A stretch of 64,000 nt of DNA, from positions 49,051,348 to 49,115,347 of the forward strand of contig NC_134102.1 of assembly GCF_000715075.1 (NCBI RefSeq), in the 5' to 3' direction. Positions 32,092-44,808 of this stretch are shown piece after piece. The notes below the pieces were generated by a model. That model searched no databases. It saw only the letters and a program-made list of their open reading frames with translations, and was not told where the DNA came from. This DNA comes from Nicotiana tabacum (Eukaryota > Streptophyta > Magnoliopsida > Solanales > Solanaceae). A program made the translations under genes and the position numbers. Position 1 is the stretch's first letter. Every line of letters starts with the position of its first letter.

Positions 32092-33945
32092 CCTATAAGC
32101 GGCTTCTTTACTTGTTCCCCCTAAATGCTCTGGCGTGTAAATCCTACCGGTTCTGGTCATACCTTGTCTTGTACCAGTTTCTTACATTTTACCCTTTCCT
32201 TTTCTTCTTGCTTCTACAGTATAGTCCCAAGGCACAACACTGGAATTAAAGGATGGTATGGGTGCTACCGTTACGGTGAATAGTGTGGTCACTTCTACTT
32301 CAAACGGAGTTGGCGTGGCTGAGGGTGTTGTTACTTCAACCTCGAACGGAGTCGGTGCGGCTACCTCAACTTCAATCGGTGACTGTATCTGTACCACAAT
32401 AGGCGTGAGAGTGACTGGAGGCAGTTTGGGATCATCCACTTCTCGAATGAGCCCAATTGACCCCTCCGGGTCCCATTCTTCATCAGTTTCTATCACATTT
32501 ACCCTCTCGCCCCTATGATCCGGGAGGGGATTGTTGCGGACGTTAGGTGCAGTCTCCTTTGCTTGTATAACTTTGGTATCAATCAGCATCTGGATCTTAT
32601 CCTTCAGAGTGCGGCATTCATCAATAGTGTGAACCATCATGCTCGAATGGTAAGCACACATCTTATTCGGATTGACCCATTGAGAGGAATTTTTCATGGC
32701 GACAGCGGGAATGGGAGTGACATAACCGGTAGCTTTCAATCTCTCATACAACTAGTCAATAGGTTCGGCAATAGGAGTGTATTGTATGGGCGGCCTACGG
32801 TCAAAATTTGACCTGGGTTTCTGGTAGTTTTGGCGGGCTGGTGGTGAGTGGTAATGTGCTGGCTGAGTGTTGTAAGTGTGGTAGGCGGTAGCAGGTTATT
32901 GATATCTAGGAGGTGAAGGCTGATATGTGGGTGGAGGTGTTTGTTATGTGAGAGGAGACTTCAGACCTTGGGCTACCATCACAGTCTTTACTTCCTTCTT
33001 TCTAGATATGCCCCCCGACTGCAAGGCTTTGTTCGTAGCCTGGAGTGCCTCGAAATTTGTTACCATCCCACTTTTGATTCCCTCTTCTATTCTTTCTCCC
33101 AAGTTGATGATGTTGGAGAATTTATGATTTTCAATAACCATCAACCTCTCATAATATTGCGGATCCTGGGCCCGGACAAAGAATTTGTTCATTTGTTCTT
33201 CTTCCAATGTTGGCCTTACTTTTGTAGCCTTTGATCTCCACCGAGTAGCATACTCGCAGAATGTTTCTGCCGGCTTCTTCTTAAGATTCTGGATATAGAA
33301 GACGTCTGGTGCATTTTCTGTGTTGAATCTGAACCGATCCATAAAATCTGACGCCATGCTTACCCAATTAATCTACTTCTTTGGATTTTGACTGATGTAC
33401 TAAGATAAGGCATCTCTAGTGACGCTTCTCATGAACAGCTTCATGCGGATTCTTTCATCTTTACCAACCCCTACGAGCTTGTCGCAATACGTCCTTAGAT
33501 ATACCTTTGGATCACCTATCCCCTCGAACATTTCGAACTTAGGAGGTTTGTAACCCTATGATAGTTCTACGTCCGGTTGAATACATAAATCCTCATAGTT
33601 CAAACCTTCGATGCCTTTACCACCTTCGACACCTTGGACTTGACTTGTAAGCTTCTTAAGTTCCTCCGCCATGTTCTTGATGAGCAGGTCCTTCTCGGCA
33701 GATTCTGGTGCATACGGGGTTTGTTGTGAAATGTGGGGTAAGGTTTCTACGTATATGGGGTTACATTGGTAGACTCCAGGGATTTGGATGTAGTGGAGAT
33801 CATTGGTTGAGTTCTGGGGATCAGGAGTAGGTTGTGGTGCATTTTGAGGAGTGTGGTAGGTGGTAGTTTGTGGGTGCTGGGTCAGATGATGATGATGCTA
33901 TGGAGGAGTTGGTACTGGTGGAGGATTAGGATTTTGGGGAGTCGT
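32092..33945 (-). pseudogene. Ogre/Tat-type gag fragment
   Basis: Minus-strand frames 33350-33680 (with KPPKFEMFEGIGDPKVYLRT and RMKLFMRSVTRDALS), 32944-33357 (MASDFMDRFRFNTENAPDV, FCEYATRWRSKATKVRP) and 32182-32751 (CAYHSSMMVHTIDECRTLKD) follow the order of Ogre-type gag: N-terminal part, capsid-like core, then the C-terminal region with a CAYH..H..C zinc-like motif. Stops and frame changes make it non-coding today. Both ends are abrupt: it meets a gypsy LTR at 32091 and a gypsy integrase at 33946. No Ogre LTR is attached. Confidence 0.8.
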
Positions 33946-34509
33946 CAGAAGTCATATTCTGACGTGCGGCGACGAAACTTGGAGTTCAGGGTTGATGATT
34001 GGGTATTCTTAAAGGTATCGCCTATGAAGGGCGTGATGAGGTTTGGCAAGAAAGGCAAGGTTAGCCCACGGTATATTGGGCCTTATAGGATTATTCAAAG
34101 AGTGGGACGAGTAGCTTATGAGTTAGATTTGCCCTCGGAATTGGAGTCTGTCCATCCGGTTTTTCACGTATCAATGTTACGGAAGTGCATTGGGGATCAT
34201 ACCCGAGTGGTGCCCACTGATGATGTACAGATCACGGAGGACTTATTGTATGAGGAAGTTCCGGTTGCCATCCTAGACCAACAAATATGCAAGTTACGAA
34301 AAAAAGAGGTAACCTCCATGAAAGTTTTATGGAGAAGCAAGAACGTGGAAGATATGACATGGGAAGTGGAGGAAGAAATGAAGTCTAAATATCCCCACCT
34401 ATTTCAAACTAAAGATATGGCTCGAGATGGGATACTTCAGCACAACTCTATTCAGGCCAGTATGTCATCATGTAAGCTCTTATTTTTGACTTTCAGTATT
34501 TATAATTAA
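33946..34509 (+). pseudogene. Gypsy integrase C-terminus with chromodomain-like tail
   Basis: The frame reads SYSDVRRRNLEFRVDDWVFL and KVSPMKGVMRFGKKGKVSPR, the GPY/F-type module IGPYRIIQRVGRVAYELDLP, then VFHVSMLRKCIGD, and ends in a chromodomain-like segment with VLWRSKNVEDMTWEVEEEMK. This is the C-terminal end of a chromovirus integrase. The catalytic core is missing: the 5' limit is a breakpoint with the Ogre-type fragment. The frame itself is intact over this part and the natural stop follows. It is the pol end of the element whose 3' LTR starts at 34688. Confidence 0.9.
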
Positions 34510-34654
34510 CGGCTGTGTGAGGCCAAGTGTTGCTATTGATAGACATTGGCCATGTGTGGCATGTAAAGTATGTTTTTTGTCTGCGTGCAAGTTGGTTTTA
34601 CTCTAGAGTACAGAGGAGACTCTGGAAAAATTTTCCCAAGTCTCTAAGAGTAGA

Positions 34655-34670
34655 CATTCGAGGACGAATG
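34655..34670 (+). other. AGGA-loop hairpin before the 3' LTR
   Basis: CATTCG-AGGA-CGAATG, the same position as in the other gypsy ends, with a paired difference (C-G and A-T pair exchange). It ends 17 bases before the LTR. Confidence 0.85.
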
Positions 34671-34687
34671 TTCCTAAGGGGGAATGA

Positions 34688-37163
34688 TGTTACACCCCAT
34701 ATATTCGTATGTAAAAGTGCGTCGTATGCAAACTAATGTAAGACCCAAAATGAGATCATCTTTGGAAGTATATAAAGTAATTTATCATGTTACCTCAGAG
34801 GTTACAAATATTGAAGATCATGAACAACAAGTATAAAGAGGGTTGGAAGGTTCAGAAGCTAAGGAATTAAAGAAAATAATGTTTCGTCGAAAGTCGACAA
34901 GTTAGGAATGTTATAACCTGTACCTTTGGGGTGAGACTAGGGTTCTTAACATAATAATAAGGTTATGTTATGAGTTATGTTAGTTGTATGATAGTCGTGT
35001 GTTATGTTTTGAGGTCAAGCGAGTTGTGGAACAAAAGTCGATGGAAGTCATCACAAGTTACGTTCATAAGTTTTACCAAAATTTGGGGTCAAATATAACT
35101 GCAATTTTATCCCAATATACTTAGAGTTACGGGGTGTTCCACCCATCAAATGGAAGATCTATGATTCTATTTTCTAACGCATTAAACTGTTTGTCAAAAC
35201 GACATTGGGGTAGAGAGATATATACATTTTTGCGAGACTGCGCAGACTGCTAGGTGACAAGTAGGTGTGTCACCTACTTGCTTAAATGAGAGGATTATAT
35301 ATGTCCAAAAATGGGCTAGTTCGGGTCGTCCAAAGAGACCTTTTAAAGGCCTATTTACTTCATATATTACACTAATAATAGTGCATAATAACCAGATATA
35401 AGCTCCTGCAAAAATCCTCCCATAATTTGCACAGAAACCCTAATTGATTTTCTCTCCTTTTCAAGTTCTAGTTGCAGGTAAAACCTAGAGTTTGAAGAAC
35501 CAAGATAGGAGCTGAGTTATTCAACAAATAAGGTAAGTTTATTTATCTCTTTCATCCATTTTTTCTGCTGGAGATGTATGCAAAGTCGTTCTATAATTGT
35601 AAGAACTAACGGGACGGTGATCGGAAGCCGTGAGTTCGAGTTATTCACTTGTAGCGGACTGTTTTGTGGACTATTTCATATTGCTATTGGATTGCGTGTT
35701 TTGCTCCTGTTTTATGGATTTTTTGAGAATAAATGGTGTGGAGAAACACCACATAAATTCACGGTGGTGGGCTGGTCGTTCGTCGTAACACTTTCGGGAT
35801 GTGACATTACTATGGTGATCGTTTTGTGTATGAAGAGATTGGGATGTTTTGGGCTGTTTTGTAGTATTTTGTGGTGTATATAAGGTTGGAAAATAATGTA
35901 TATATGTTGTTATTATTGTTTTCTTGTGTTGTTGGTATTATCTTGAATTTGGAGGGAGTAAGGATTATAGGGGAGATGCTGCCTGTTTTAATACAAAATA
36001 AGCTTGTCGTTCATTATGCGTTAGTTTTACCTTTCGTAACTTAATGATAGTATTATTATCGTTGTTGTAGATTAAGGTGCGAAGAGTCGAGTTCAACTTG
36101 GTGATTGGAAAGATTGTGATAAGGTATGTTAATTCATGAATTTATTCACATTACACTAGTTTTAGAAGTTACAGTATTCTCCCTTATCGGGACTTTATAT
36201 TCAGTTAAGTATTGTTTCCTTCCAGTCAAGAGAACAGAGGGTCTATATATATATACAGTATTACAGTATTTTCACCACCATCGAGCTATAATCGATGGGC
36301 AGGCCCTTATTGGGCAACCTCTGATCAGATGGTAAGTTATATACCTAGCCTTCATTGGCCGAGTGCCTATGAGAGAGCCCAGAATGGCCGATATATAGAG
36401 TCTAGTATGGCCAATCACCTATGAGCGAGCCTACTACCGCAAAGCAGTTTCAAGTTTCGAGCCTTATAGGGCCGGACAACTATTTTACTTACTATATTGA
36501 GAGAGTTGAGTTAGTATCAACAGGTAAGTATATCTCCAGATCATCTTTGACTACCAGTTACTTTCAGATATTATATTATCAATTTAGTTTCAGCTTTCAG
36601 TTATTCTATTGCCTTATATACTAGGTACATTATTTCGTACTGACGTCCCATTCCTGGGGACGCTGTATTTCATGTATGCAGGTTTGGATAAACAGCTTGG
36701 TAGACCTCCTCCATAGGTGCTATCCGTGATCAGCTTGATCAGTAAGCTCCACGTCCTTCGGAGTTGCCGGGTCTAGGGTTTTGAGTACATATTATGTATA
36801 TATGTATATATGATATGAGTAGGTCGGGGCCCTGTTCCGATCACAGTATATCCATCAATAGAGTCTTGTAGACATATCCTTCCAGTTATTGCAGTATGTT
36901 GGGCTTGTAGGCCTTGTATGTATATTTTGTTGGTTTGTCAGCTGTAGTAGTTATGACGGCCTTGTCAACCCAGCTTTATATTGATGTTTAGTCAGAGCTA
37001 GTTTCCATTCAGTTTTATATTTTGTTTCACAAATTTTCTTGCAATGTGGCACCATGGCCAAAGTATGACATTGTATATTCAGAGTCCCTCAGTCGCAAGT
37101 TGGTACGCTAGTCTAAGTGAGGCACCGGGTGCTGGTCTCACCCCCCAGGTTTGAGGCGTGACA
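34688..37163 (+). repeat. Gypsy 3' LTR, 2.5 kb, TGTTACACCCC type
   Basis: Follows the tract TAAGGGGGAATGA and starts TGTTACACCCCATATATT; it ends with GAGGCGTGACA. Donor-like strings AAGGTAAGT (35530), AAGGTATGTT (36121) and CAGGTAAGTA (36521) occur inside. It differs from the TGTAACGACC family but has the same style. The right limit is inferred from the TGACA end. Confidence 0.75.
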
Positions 37164-38016
37164 ACAACAGAGTTATGTTGAGATTTGATCCTTTGTGTTG
37201 GATTCGTGTGTCTTGGTTCTACCATTTATGATGGACTCATGGCGTTGTGGAGGTAGTGGTACTTGTTGAACTTGCGGGACGGTTGTCTCATTTGAGTCAT
37301 TTTTCCATGATTGAATACATTTGAATTGTTGCGTATTGGTGTACATATTTCTTGGTTTGTGGCTCTATGTAGTATTGGTGTGGCGTGTCAGTAGAGTAGC
37401 TTGTATTTGATAAGAGGAGGCCGTTGGATCTAGAATGGGTGCTATCGGATTTGATTGCGGTATATTTGAAAGGACAACATTGCTGATAAGCTTACAAATT
37501 GGCTATAGTTGTTGTTGAAGGAGAGGGAGCTCCATGGCTTGTTGATCTGATGAGTTGTTATGAGTTTCTGTATGTTTATTTCATCATCGGCAGTGTACAA
37601 AGGATTTAGAGCGAGGTTTTGTTTGATATGAGGTTTATTACCGGTACCATGTTTGTTTTTAGCAGCTACTGTGATCAGGAGTTATTGCTATGAGTATTTG
37701 AGTTATGTAGTATATCATGTGATTTTGTATTGGGTTATGGTTATGACTTGATGCAGCTGTTTCAGACTTATACAATGTGTAGATGCGAGATTTAGGTCTT
37801 ATAGGAAATTTCGTATGTTGTAAATTGGATTCTAAGGTTTACGGGCTAAGGTCGACGTAATGATCTTCAGTTATGTTGTGTTGTCGGGCTTATATGGAAT
37901 AAGGTGATGTGGGATCACCCCAGGGTATGTGCATGGTAAGGTTACACGACGGTTTGATGGCTTTGGAGTGACTCTCGGCACGTTCGAGGACGAACGCATG
38001 TTTAAGTGGGGGAGGA
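37164..38016 (+). other. Non-coding 3' region of another gypsy element
   Basis: No coding domain seen. The end resembles that of the element at 31250: a GGCACG lead, hairpin at 37981-37996, and purine tract TTTAAGTGGGGGAGGA before the LTR at 38017. Its own coding part is not present in this window, so the left edge is a junction with the preceding LTR. Confidence 0.65.
37981..37996 (+). other. AGGA-loop hairpin before the 3' LTR
   Basis: CGTTCG-AGGA-CGAACG, identical to 31256-31271, ending 20 bases before the LTR. Confidence 0.85.
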
Positions 38017-38719
38017 TGTAACGACCCGACCGGTCGTTTTGAGCATTTGCACTTCGCTTGGTAGTTTGAGGGAATGAGTAGCTTCGTATGATGTATTATG
38101 GGTTGTGTGAATCGTCGATTTTGGTTTTCAGGTTATTCGGAATCGATTTGGAAGAATGAATTTCATTGTTGAAGCTTTAAGTTGGAAGAGTTAACTAAGT
38201 TTGACTTTTGTGAATTTGACCCCAGAATGGAGTTTTGATGGTTCCGTTAGGTCCGGATGGTGATTTTGGACTCAGGCATATGCCAGGATTTGCATTTGGA
38301 TATTTCTAGAAGGATTCGGCACTAATTGGCGAAAGTAGAAAACTTGAAGGTTTCGAAAGTTTACAAGTTTGACCGGGAGTTGACTTTAATGGTATCGGAC
38401 TCGGATTGTGGTTCTGGGAATTTGAATAGCTTCATTATGTTATCTGGGACTTGTGTGTAAAATTTGAGTTCATTCCGAGTTGATTTGATATGTTTCGGCA
38501 CAAGTTTTGGAAGTTGAAAGTTCAAAGTTCATTCAAGTTTGGTTTGAGGTGCGATTTGTCATTTTGATATTGTTAGGTGTGATTTGAGGACTCGAGTAAG
38601 TCCGTGTTATGTTATGTGACTTGTTGGCATGTTTGGACGGGGTCCCGAGGGGGCTCGGGCATGTTTCGGACAAGTTTCAGCTTATTTTGGTTATATTAGC
38701 AGTTCTAGTGCTGGTTCAT

Positions 38720-39050
38720 CGCACCTGCGCAAAATTGGCCGCAGGTGTGGACGCGCTTATGCGATGAAATTCTCGCTTCTGTGAATTGGAAGTGTCTTGG
38801 TGAGTTTCGCTTCTGCGGAGGAATAAGCCTAGATGCGCAAGCGCTTCTGCGGGGTCTGGAACGCTTCTGCGAGAGTGGATGTGAGCTGGGAGTCCGTTTC
38901 TGCGGTGGTGCATACGCTTCTGCGGAATCATAGGCGCGGAAGGTGTTCCGCAGGTGCGATCATGGTGCTTCAGGTTGAAGTCGCGGATGCGACGTTTTAG
39001 CTCGGAATTGCGAGGCCGCAGGTGCGGCATTTTGTCCGCAAATACGGGTG
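38720..39050 (+). repeat. CGCTTCTGCG/CGCAGGTGCG word array
   Basis: Words such as CGCACCTGCG, CGCTTCTGCGG and CGCAGGTGCG recur over 330 bp, ending 108 bp before TTGGGTAAGTG. Confidence 0.85.
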
Positions 39051-40148
39051 TTCTGGGCAGACTCATTATATATCGAAGTTTGGTTCTTTTTATCATATTT
39101 TGAGATTTGGGGCTCGGATTGAGGCGAGTTTTGAAGCAATTTTCATCACGTGGATTTGGGTAAGTGTTCTGCACTCGGTTTTGAGTATATTTCACGAATC
39201 TATCTTCATTTTTGGCAATTGGATTATGAATTTTAAAAAGAATATGGGGGTTTTAGCCTAAAGCTTCATTGAGTGAGTTTTTTAGATTTGAATATCGATT
39301 CGGAGTTGGAATTGGGTGAAGCTAGTATGGTTGGAATCGTAATTGAATGTGTTGTTGGATTTTATAAGTTTAGTCGAGTTTCGAGGCGCGGGCCCGGGTT
39401 TGACTTTTGGGTTGATATTGGGCTTTTGATTAAAGATTCGACCTTTATCGATTGGTCTTGTTTCCTTTGGCATTATTTGATGTATTTGAGTTGCTTTTGG
39501 CTAGTTTCGAGCTGTTCGGAGGCCGGTATGCACGGGATGGCATTTTTAGAGCATTACTTGGCTTGCTCGGTATTGGATTTGGCTTGTTCAAGGTAAGTAA
39601 CACTTCTAAACTTGGTTCTGAGGGTATGAAACCCCGAATTACGTGTTATGTGATTGATGTGGAGGTGACGCGCATGCTAGGTGACGGGCGTGTGCGCGTG
39701 CACTGTGTGAATTGTGATTTAGTTGATTCCATAGAACTGTGTACCATCTTATCTGAACATTTTTACTATACACTATGTGTTAGAGCACTTGAGCTGCAAT
39801 TTATGCTAGAAATCATGTTTAGGCTATATGCTGGCACTATTGGGACCCACAATGGTCGTTCTTCGCTGTTGCGTTATTTTCTTAATTGCAGTTATGTACT
39901 CAGTCGCATTCATCATTTCATATCATATCTCAGTCTCTGTTATTGTATATTGTCACATCTCGTATCATTGATTAAGGATGCTTAGTACGAGCATTGTGAG
40001 CCCGAGATACTTGAGATATTGGTGACTTAGTTTGGGCTGATTGGCATGAGATTTGTGAGCCCGAAAGACTAGAGAGATTGATAACTGAGTTGGGGCCTGA
40101 GGGACCGGGCTGCACGCTGTAGCAAGTATTATCTATATATATATGTGT

Positions 40149-40335
40149 GTGGATCGGGTTGCACGACGCAACAAGCCTTATGGCTATATATATGTGGATC
40201 GGGTTGCACGCCGCAACAAGCCTTATGGCTATATATATGTGGATCGGGTTGCACGTCGAAACAAGCCTTATGGCTATATATATGTGGATCAGGTTCATGC
40301 CGCAACAAGCCTTATGGCTATTTATGGATCGGGCT
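40149..40335 (+). repeat. 45-bp tandem repeat, four and a half copies
   Basis: Unit starts at 40149, 40194, 40239 and 40284 (GTGGATCGGGTTGCACG..AACAAGCCTTATGGC), period 45 bp, with a shortened last copy at about 40324. A diverged relative lies in the minus-strand LTR at about 42290-42410 (GCACGACCCGATCCATG). Confidence 0.92.
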
Positions 40336-41280
40336 GCACGTCGCAACATGTATTGTACAGTGCTGAGTGACTGAGTGTGCTGCATATTGAGCATGGTAAA
40401 AGAGAATGCGAGATTGAGTACTCTGAGAGTGTGAGTACATGAGTTCATCACTGAGATACATTGCATTTGACATGCGTACTTGAGATACATGCATAGAGAT
40501 ACATTCCCTTCTGCTACCCGGTTTTGATGACGTTCATGATTTCACCTGTATATTAACATGTAGGCATAGAGATGTATTCTCCTCATGCTATCTGAAAATG
40601 AAACATCTTATTTATCGTTAAATGATTTTTGGAGAAATCACAGTTTTCAAACTTACTCATATGCTTTTGGGGTTTTCAGTGAAAGATTCGGGATTTACTA
40701 TTATACTTGAAAAGCATGTCTATTTTTCCGTAACAGTGAATGAGTTGGGCATCTTACCTCTGAGTTATTTTCATGTACCCTCTTATTATATTTTTATGAA
40801 CTGTTGCTGGTTATTGGAGTTGGACTATGACCCTTGGCCCAACTCATCACTACTTTCAACCTAAGGTTAGGTTTGTTATTTATTGAGAACATGGGGTCGG
40901 TTGTACTTATACTACACTTCTGCACCTTGCGTGCAGGTGTTGGATGCTGATGTAGCTGTGTATGGCGGGAACTGGATCTGAAGATGTACCAGCGTTCCAG
41001 TCATAGCTGCCTCTTGATCTTGGTAGCTTTAGTATTTCAGATCTGTTCATGTATATTTCAAACAGATGATGTATTTTATTTTAAACCAACTTTGTAAACT
41101 CTATATCTTAGAAGCTCATGATTTGTACTACCAGTCCTTGGGAAATTCTTGTATAAAAGCAGTTGTATTATTATTTCTTTTCTTAATAAATCTCATTAAA
41201 TTGGATAGTTGTTAATTGGCTTACCTGACGGGTTGGGTAAGGTGCCATCACGACTAATTGGATTTTGGGTCATGATAGTT

Positions 41281-41445
41281 ATCATGCTTTACTTTATTAG
41301 ATTCGTAAAATAAACTTATTATCTCATTTGATGCTTTACTTTATTTAAATTCTTATCATGCTTTACTTTATTTGATTCTTAAAAAAAACTTATTATCTCA
41401 TTTGATGCTTTGCTTTATTTAAATGGTTGTCATGCTTTACTTTAA
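41281..41445 (+). repeat. 74-bp tandem repeat, about 2.2 copies
   Basis: ATCATGCTTTACTTTATT..ATCTCATTTGATGC recurs at 41281, 41355 and (partial) 41429, giving an exact 74-bp period. It lies just outside the LTR end and has no gene. Confidence 0.9.
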
Positions 41446-42417
41446 CTCTTTGAACATTTTATTGGTACTTGACACAGATACAATATATATTGTGGCACGA
41501 GGTTGTCACGACCCAATTTCCACTATAGGCCGTGATAGCGCCCAATGTTGCCGCTAGGCAAGCCAATGGTGAACTACCCATTTAATTTCTCATTTTAATA
41601 TTTTTAGAGTCTTTGATTTTTTTTATTTAATACGGAAAAAAATAGTAAGTGAGCATAGTAATGTAAAGCATAAACTAAACGGGAAAGTAAGATAGTGAAT
41701 TAAATAATCAAAACCTATGAGTGTCTACTAGAATTCCCAAAACTCGGTGTCACAAGTGCACGAACATCTAGTAGAATATACAAAACTCTTTAAGAACTAC
41801 TGTCTGAAACAAAATAGAGAGAAATGATAAAATATAAGAAGAGAAGGCTCCGGGTGCTGCAGAATGGAGAATTAGAAGCAACTCACAACTAAGCCTCCGG
41901 GTAATGCGGATGCGCGCCCGGACGAACTCCAGATGCACCTGCCTCATAACCTGCACAATATGTGAAGAAGTGTAGCGTGAGTATGTAAACAAAGTGCACC
42001 CAATAAGTATCTAGTCTAACCTCGAAAAAGTAGTGACGAAGGGTCGGCATCGACACTTACTATTGGGCAATATACATAATGTACAAGAATATTTAATAGG
42101 CATGAAATACAATATCACTAATGGAATAAGAGGCAATAATAAATGATCTTTTAACAAATAACAATTCAAAGTCCCAAAATATCACATACTAATCTCAACA
42201 AGTAAAGGCTCAACACGTATTTATAAATCCTCAAGTCATGAAAGACATATCAAGTATAATCGGACTCCGAGTGACAACACGCACGAGTTATGCCGAGGTC
42301 ATACAACCCAATCCATAATAATCGTGTACATACACTACCGTGGTCGCACGACCCGATCCATGGATGCATCCCATAATATATATAAATATTGTTGAGGCGT
42401 TCAGCCCAATCTACAGG

Positions 42418-44808
42418 TGTCACGCCCCAACCTCGGGGAGCGCGACCGACGCTCAACTGAGTGAACCCGATCGAGCAAGCCTGTTAAATACTTTCTACCC
42501 AACTTACCCATGATCAAGATAAGACATGATTTCATTAATTAGACAGTAGGAAGATCATATATACTATACTAAATCGTCTCATTAGTTACATCATTTTTAA
42601 GTTTCAAGATACACACATTCATATGATTCGAGTGGAACAAGAGATCAAAATATAACATAATCTGTTTGACTTTTTTAGCACCCATGTACAACCCACATAG
42701 TATCTACGGAGCCTCTAAAAGATACAAAAGAGTGTTATGATAGTGCCGGAAACAAGGCCCCGGCTATACCTCAAAACATGATAATAATATGAACAAAAGA
42801 TACTATACATGACCCCAGGATGAAGTCAGGCTCACCAAGTCTGTTGGGAAGAGGATGTACCACTACCGCTTATCAACACTGCCTGCTATGGAACCACCTG
42901 CATCCATTTAAAGATGCAGCGCTCCCGGCAAAATGGACGTTAGTATTGTCGAATAGTACTAGTATATAAAACTAAACACCATCTCAATAGAATGAATAAT
43001 AATACAAGGGGGGAACAGTCATGAGTTCAATAAGAGCTTCAAACAATACTAAAACATCAAGTTAGGATCACATAAGTTCTCAAGTCAATTTCCATGTTAT
43101 TAGGCTTGGTGATCTTTAGAGTCGATATACCATAATTCACAATACCACCGTATTCTTATACTGAGTCCGATCACGACCCGATCGGCTAGGTCATCTCATT
43201 TCAGACATCAACCATAACCACAATTTCAATTATAATTTCCAGCAAAGTCACCACCATGTGTGCGGCATGGCGTCCGATCACGGCCCGATCAGCTAGGCCG
43301 TCTCACCCGAGACATTACCTTTTCAATCAATCATCTCACTTCATACTTATTTCATATCTTTTCAATTTATTGGCACGAGTGGCCCGAATTAGAAAGTTAT
43401 TCTTGGCACTTGGCCGTATTTCATAATTCTAGTTTCCTCTTTCCACATTCAAACATCATTATCATCATCAACAACAATAAGGCCTACCATTTAAGTCACT
43501 AGAACACATATGAGCAATTTGGGAATCCTAAGCACATAGAGACTTTTCATACAATTTGGCATAACAACCTTTATTCGATCTTGACATGAAGTCTTAACAT
43601 GTCTAGCACATATTCCACATTTGGAACACATTCTCAAATGGAAAGATGACATGATGAAGCATTTAGAATAAACATTGAGCATACATCCTTCAACACAAAC
43701 ACATTAGGAATAGCCAATTCTATAATGATCAATTTGGGACTTACACCAATTACATGAACACCGCGGGGTTCGATTCTAAGAAGAAGGGGGTTTAGCTAAC
43801 ATACCTCAATTGAGCTTCCTTAAACTTTTAAAACGTTCCGGAATTCTTAGCACTTCGATCTATTTTAGAAATATAACAAGTTGGACCAAAATTAGATAGA
43901 TGATCATGATTCTAGCTCATTTGAGCACATTATCAAACACTAGATATGCATTAATATTTTTAAGGCCCTTAATGGAAAGATTATATCATTCCTCAACCCA
44001 TTCTCTACCATTTTTAGCTCACAACCTTCCTACATTATTTGATAACACATGCATGCAAGGTAACAACTCCCACACCAAAAAATTGTCTTTCTAATTATCC
44101 CCCCTTTAGTAGATTTTCGAAATTAAGAGCTAGGGCATAGATTCTTACCTTTAAGATGAGGACTTTCTTGATGATCTTCAAGGATTGAGAAAGAATTGTT
44201 GGATATTAGGTTGAAGGTTACTTCCCCACTCTAAGAACTTTTTATCACTCTAAAAATATCAGAAATATGCTCAAAAATGGACTATAGCATATGTTTTAAC
44301 AAAATAGGGTCGGGTTTAAAAATCCCAAAAATGAAGTTTCAGAACAGGGTATGCGGTCGCATATGCAATCGCAGAATGGATATGCATTCCGCATATCGGC
44401 TGCATAATTTGGTGCCAAAAACTGGAAAAAATCTGCCTGGGTCTGCGGTAGTTATGCGGCCCACAGGCCTGTTCTGCGGTCGCATAATGCGCCGTAGAAC
44501 CTCCCTCCGCAAACATTCTAAGGCTGATTATACGACAAAAGTGCGGCCCGCGAAATGGTTGTGCGGTCACATAACTGGCCGCGAATTGACATCAAAATGG
44601 CCCAAGTAGCTGCTCCACTCATTCTGCGGCCCGCAGAGTGTTTATGTGGCCGCATAATGGGCCGCAGAAATGCCTATTTTTGCCAAATATTTTCCTTCAA
44701 CTCTCCAGCGTACTGTTCAATCCAAAAAGTTTACTTATTATTAACCTCTACGCCTACCCCGGCATCACGGAACCCCGGTTTTAAGGAAACATTTCACGGG
44801 GCCTTACA
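42418..44808 (-). mobile_element. Solo LTR (TGTAAGGCCC/TGTCACGCCCC family) with ACAGG target duplication
   Basis: Plus-strand ends are TGTCACGCCCC and GGCCTTACA. A perfect 5-bp duplication ACAGG flanks it (42413-42417 and 44809-44813). It matches the solo LTR at 48799-51829 in its left 0.6 kb (GGGGAGCGCGACCG, GATGCAGCGC) and in the array. It is inserted in the minus-strand LTR above. Contains array 44351-44668 and donor-like AAAGGTAAGAA (minus, 44143-44153) and GAGGTATGT. Confidence 0.92.
44351..44668 (-). repeat. TGCGGTCGCATA word array in solo LTR E
   Basis: Repeated TGCGGTCGCATA, CCGCATA and GGCCGCATAATGGGCCGC words over about 320 bp. The word differs from the CGCANNTGCG arrays but the place in the LTR is similar. 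Confidence 0.85.

Larger units (their letters stand above)
38017..41277 (+). repeat. Gypsy 3' LTR, 3.3 kb, TGTAACGACC type
   Basis: Starts TGTAACGACCCGACCGGTCGTTTTGAGC. It contains a CpG-rich array (38720-39050), donor-like TTGGGTAAGTG (39156-39166) and AAGGTAAGTAA (39590), a 45-bp tandem array (40149-40335), and ends GGGTCATGATA, a decayed GGGTCGTGACA. No primer site follows, as expected for a 3' LTR. Confidence 0.85.

Noticed and set aside
37164..38016. Possible coding end of a gypsy pol before the 3' LTR
   Set aside because: No frame shows integrase or chromodomain text; it matches the non-coding 3' type seen at 30096-31291.
40143..40374. Overlapping 73-75-codon frames as small proteins
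   Set aside because: They exist only because the 45-bp repeat has no stops in any forward frame.
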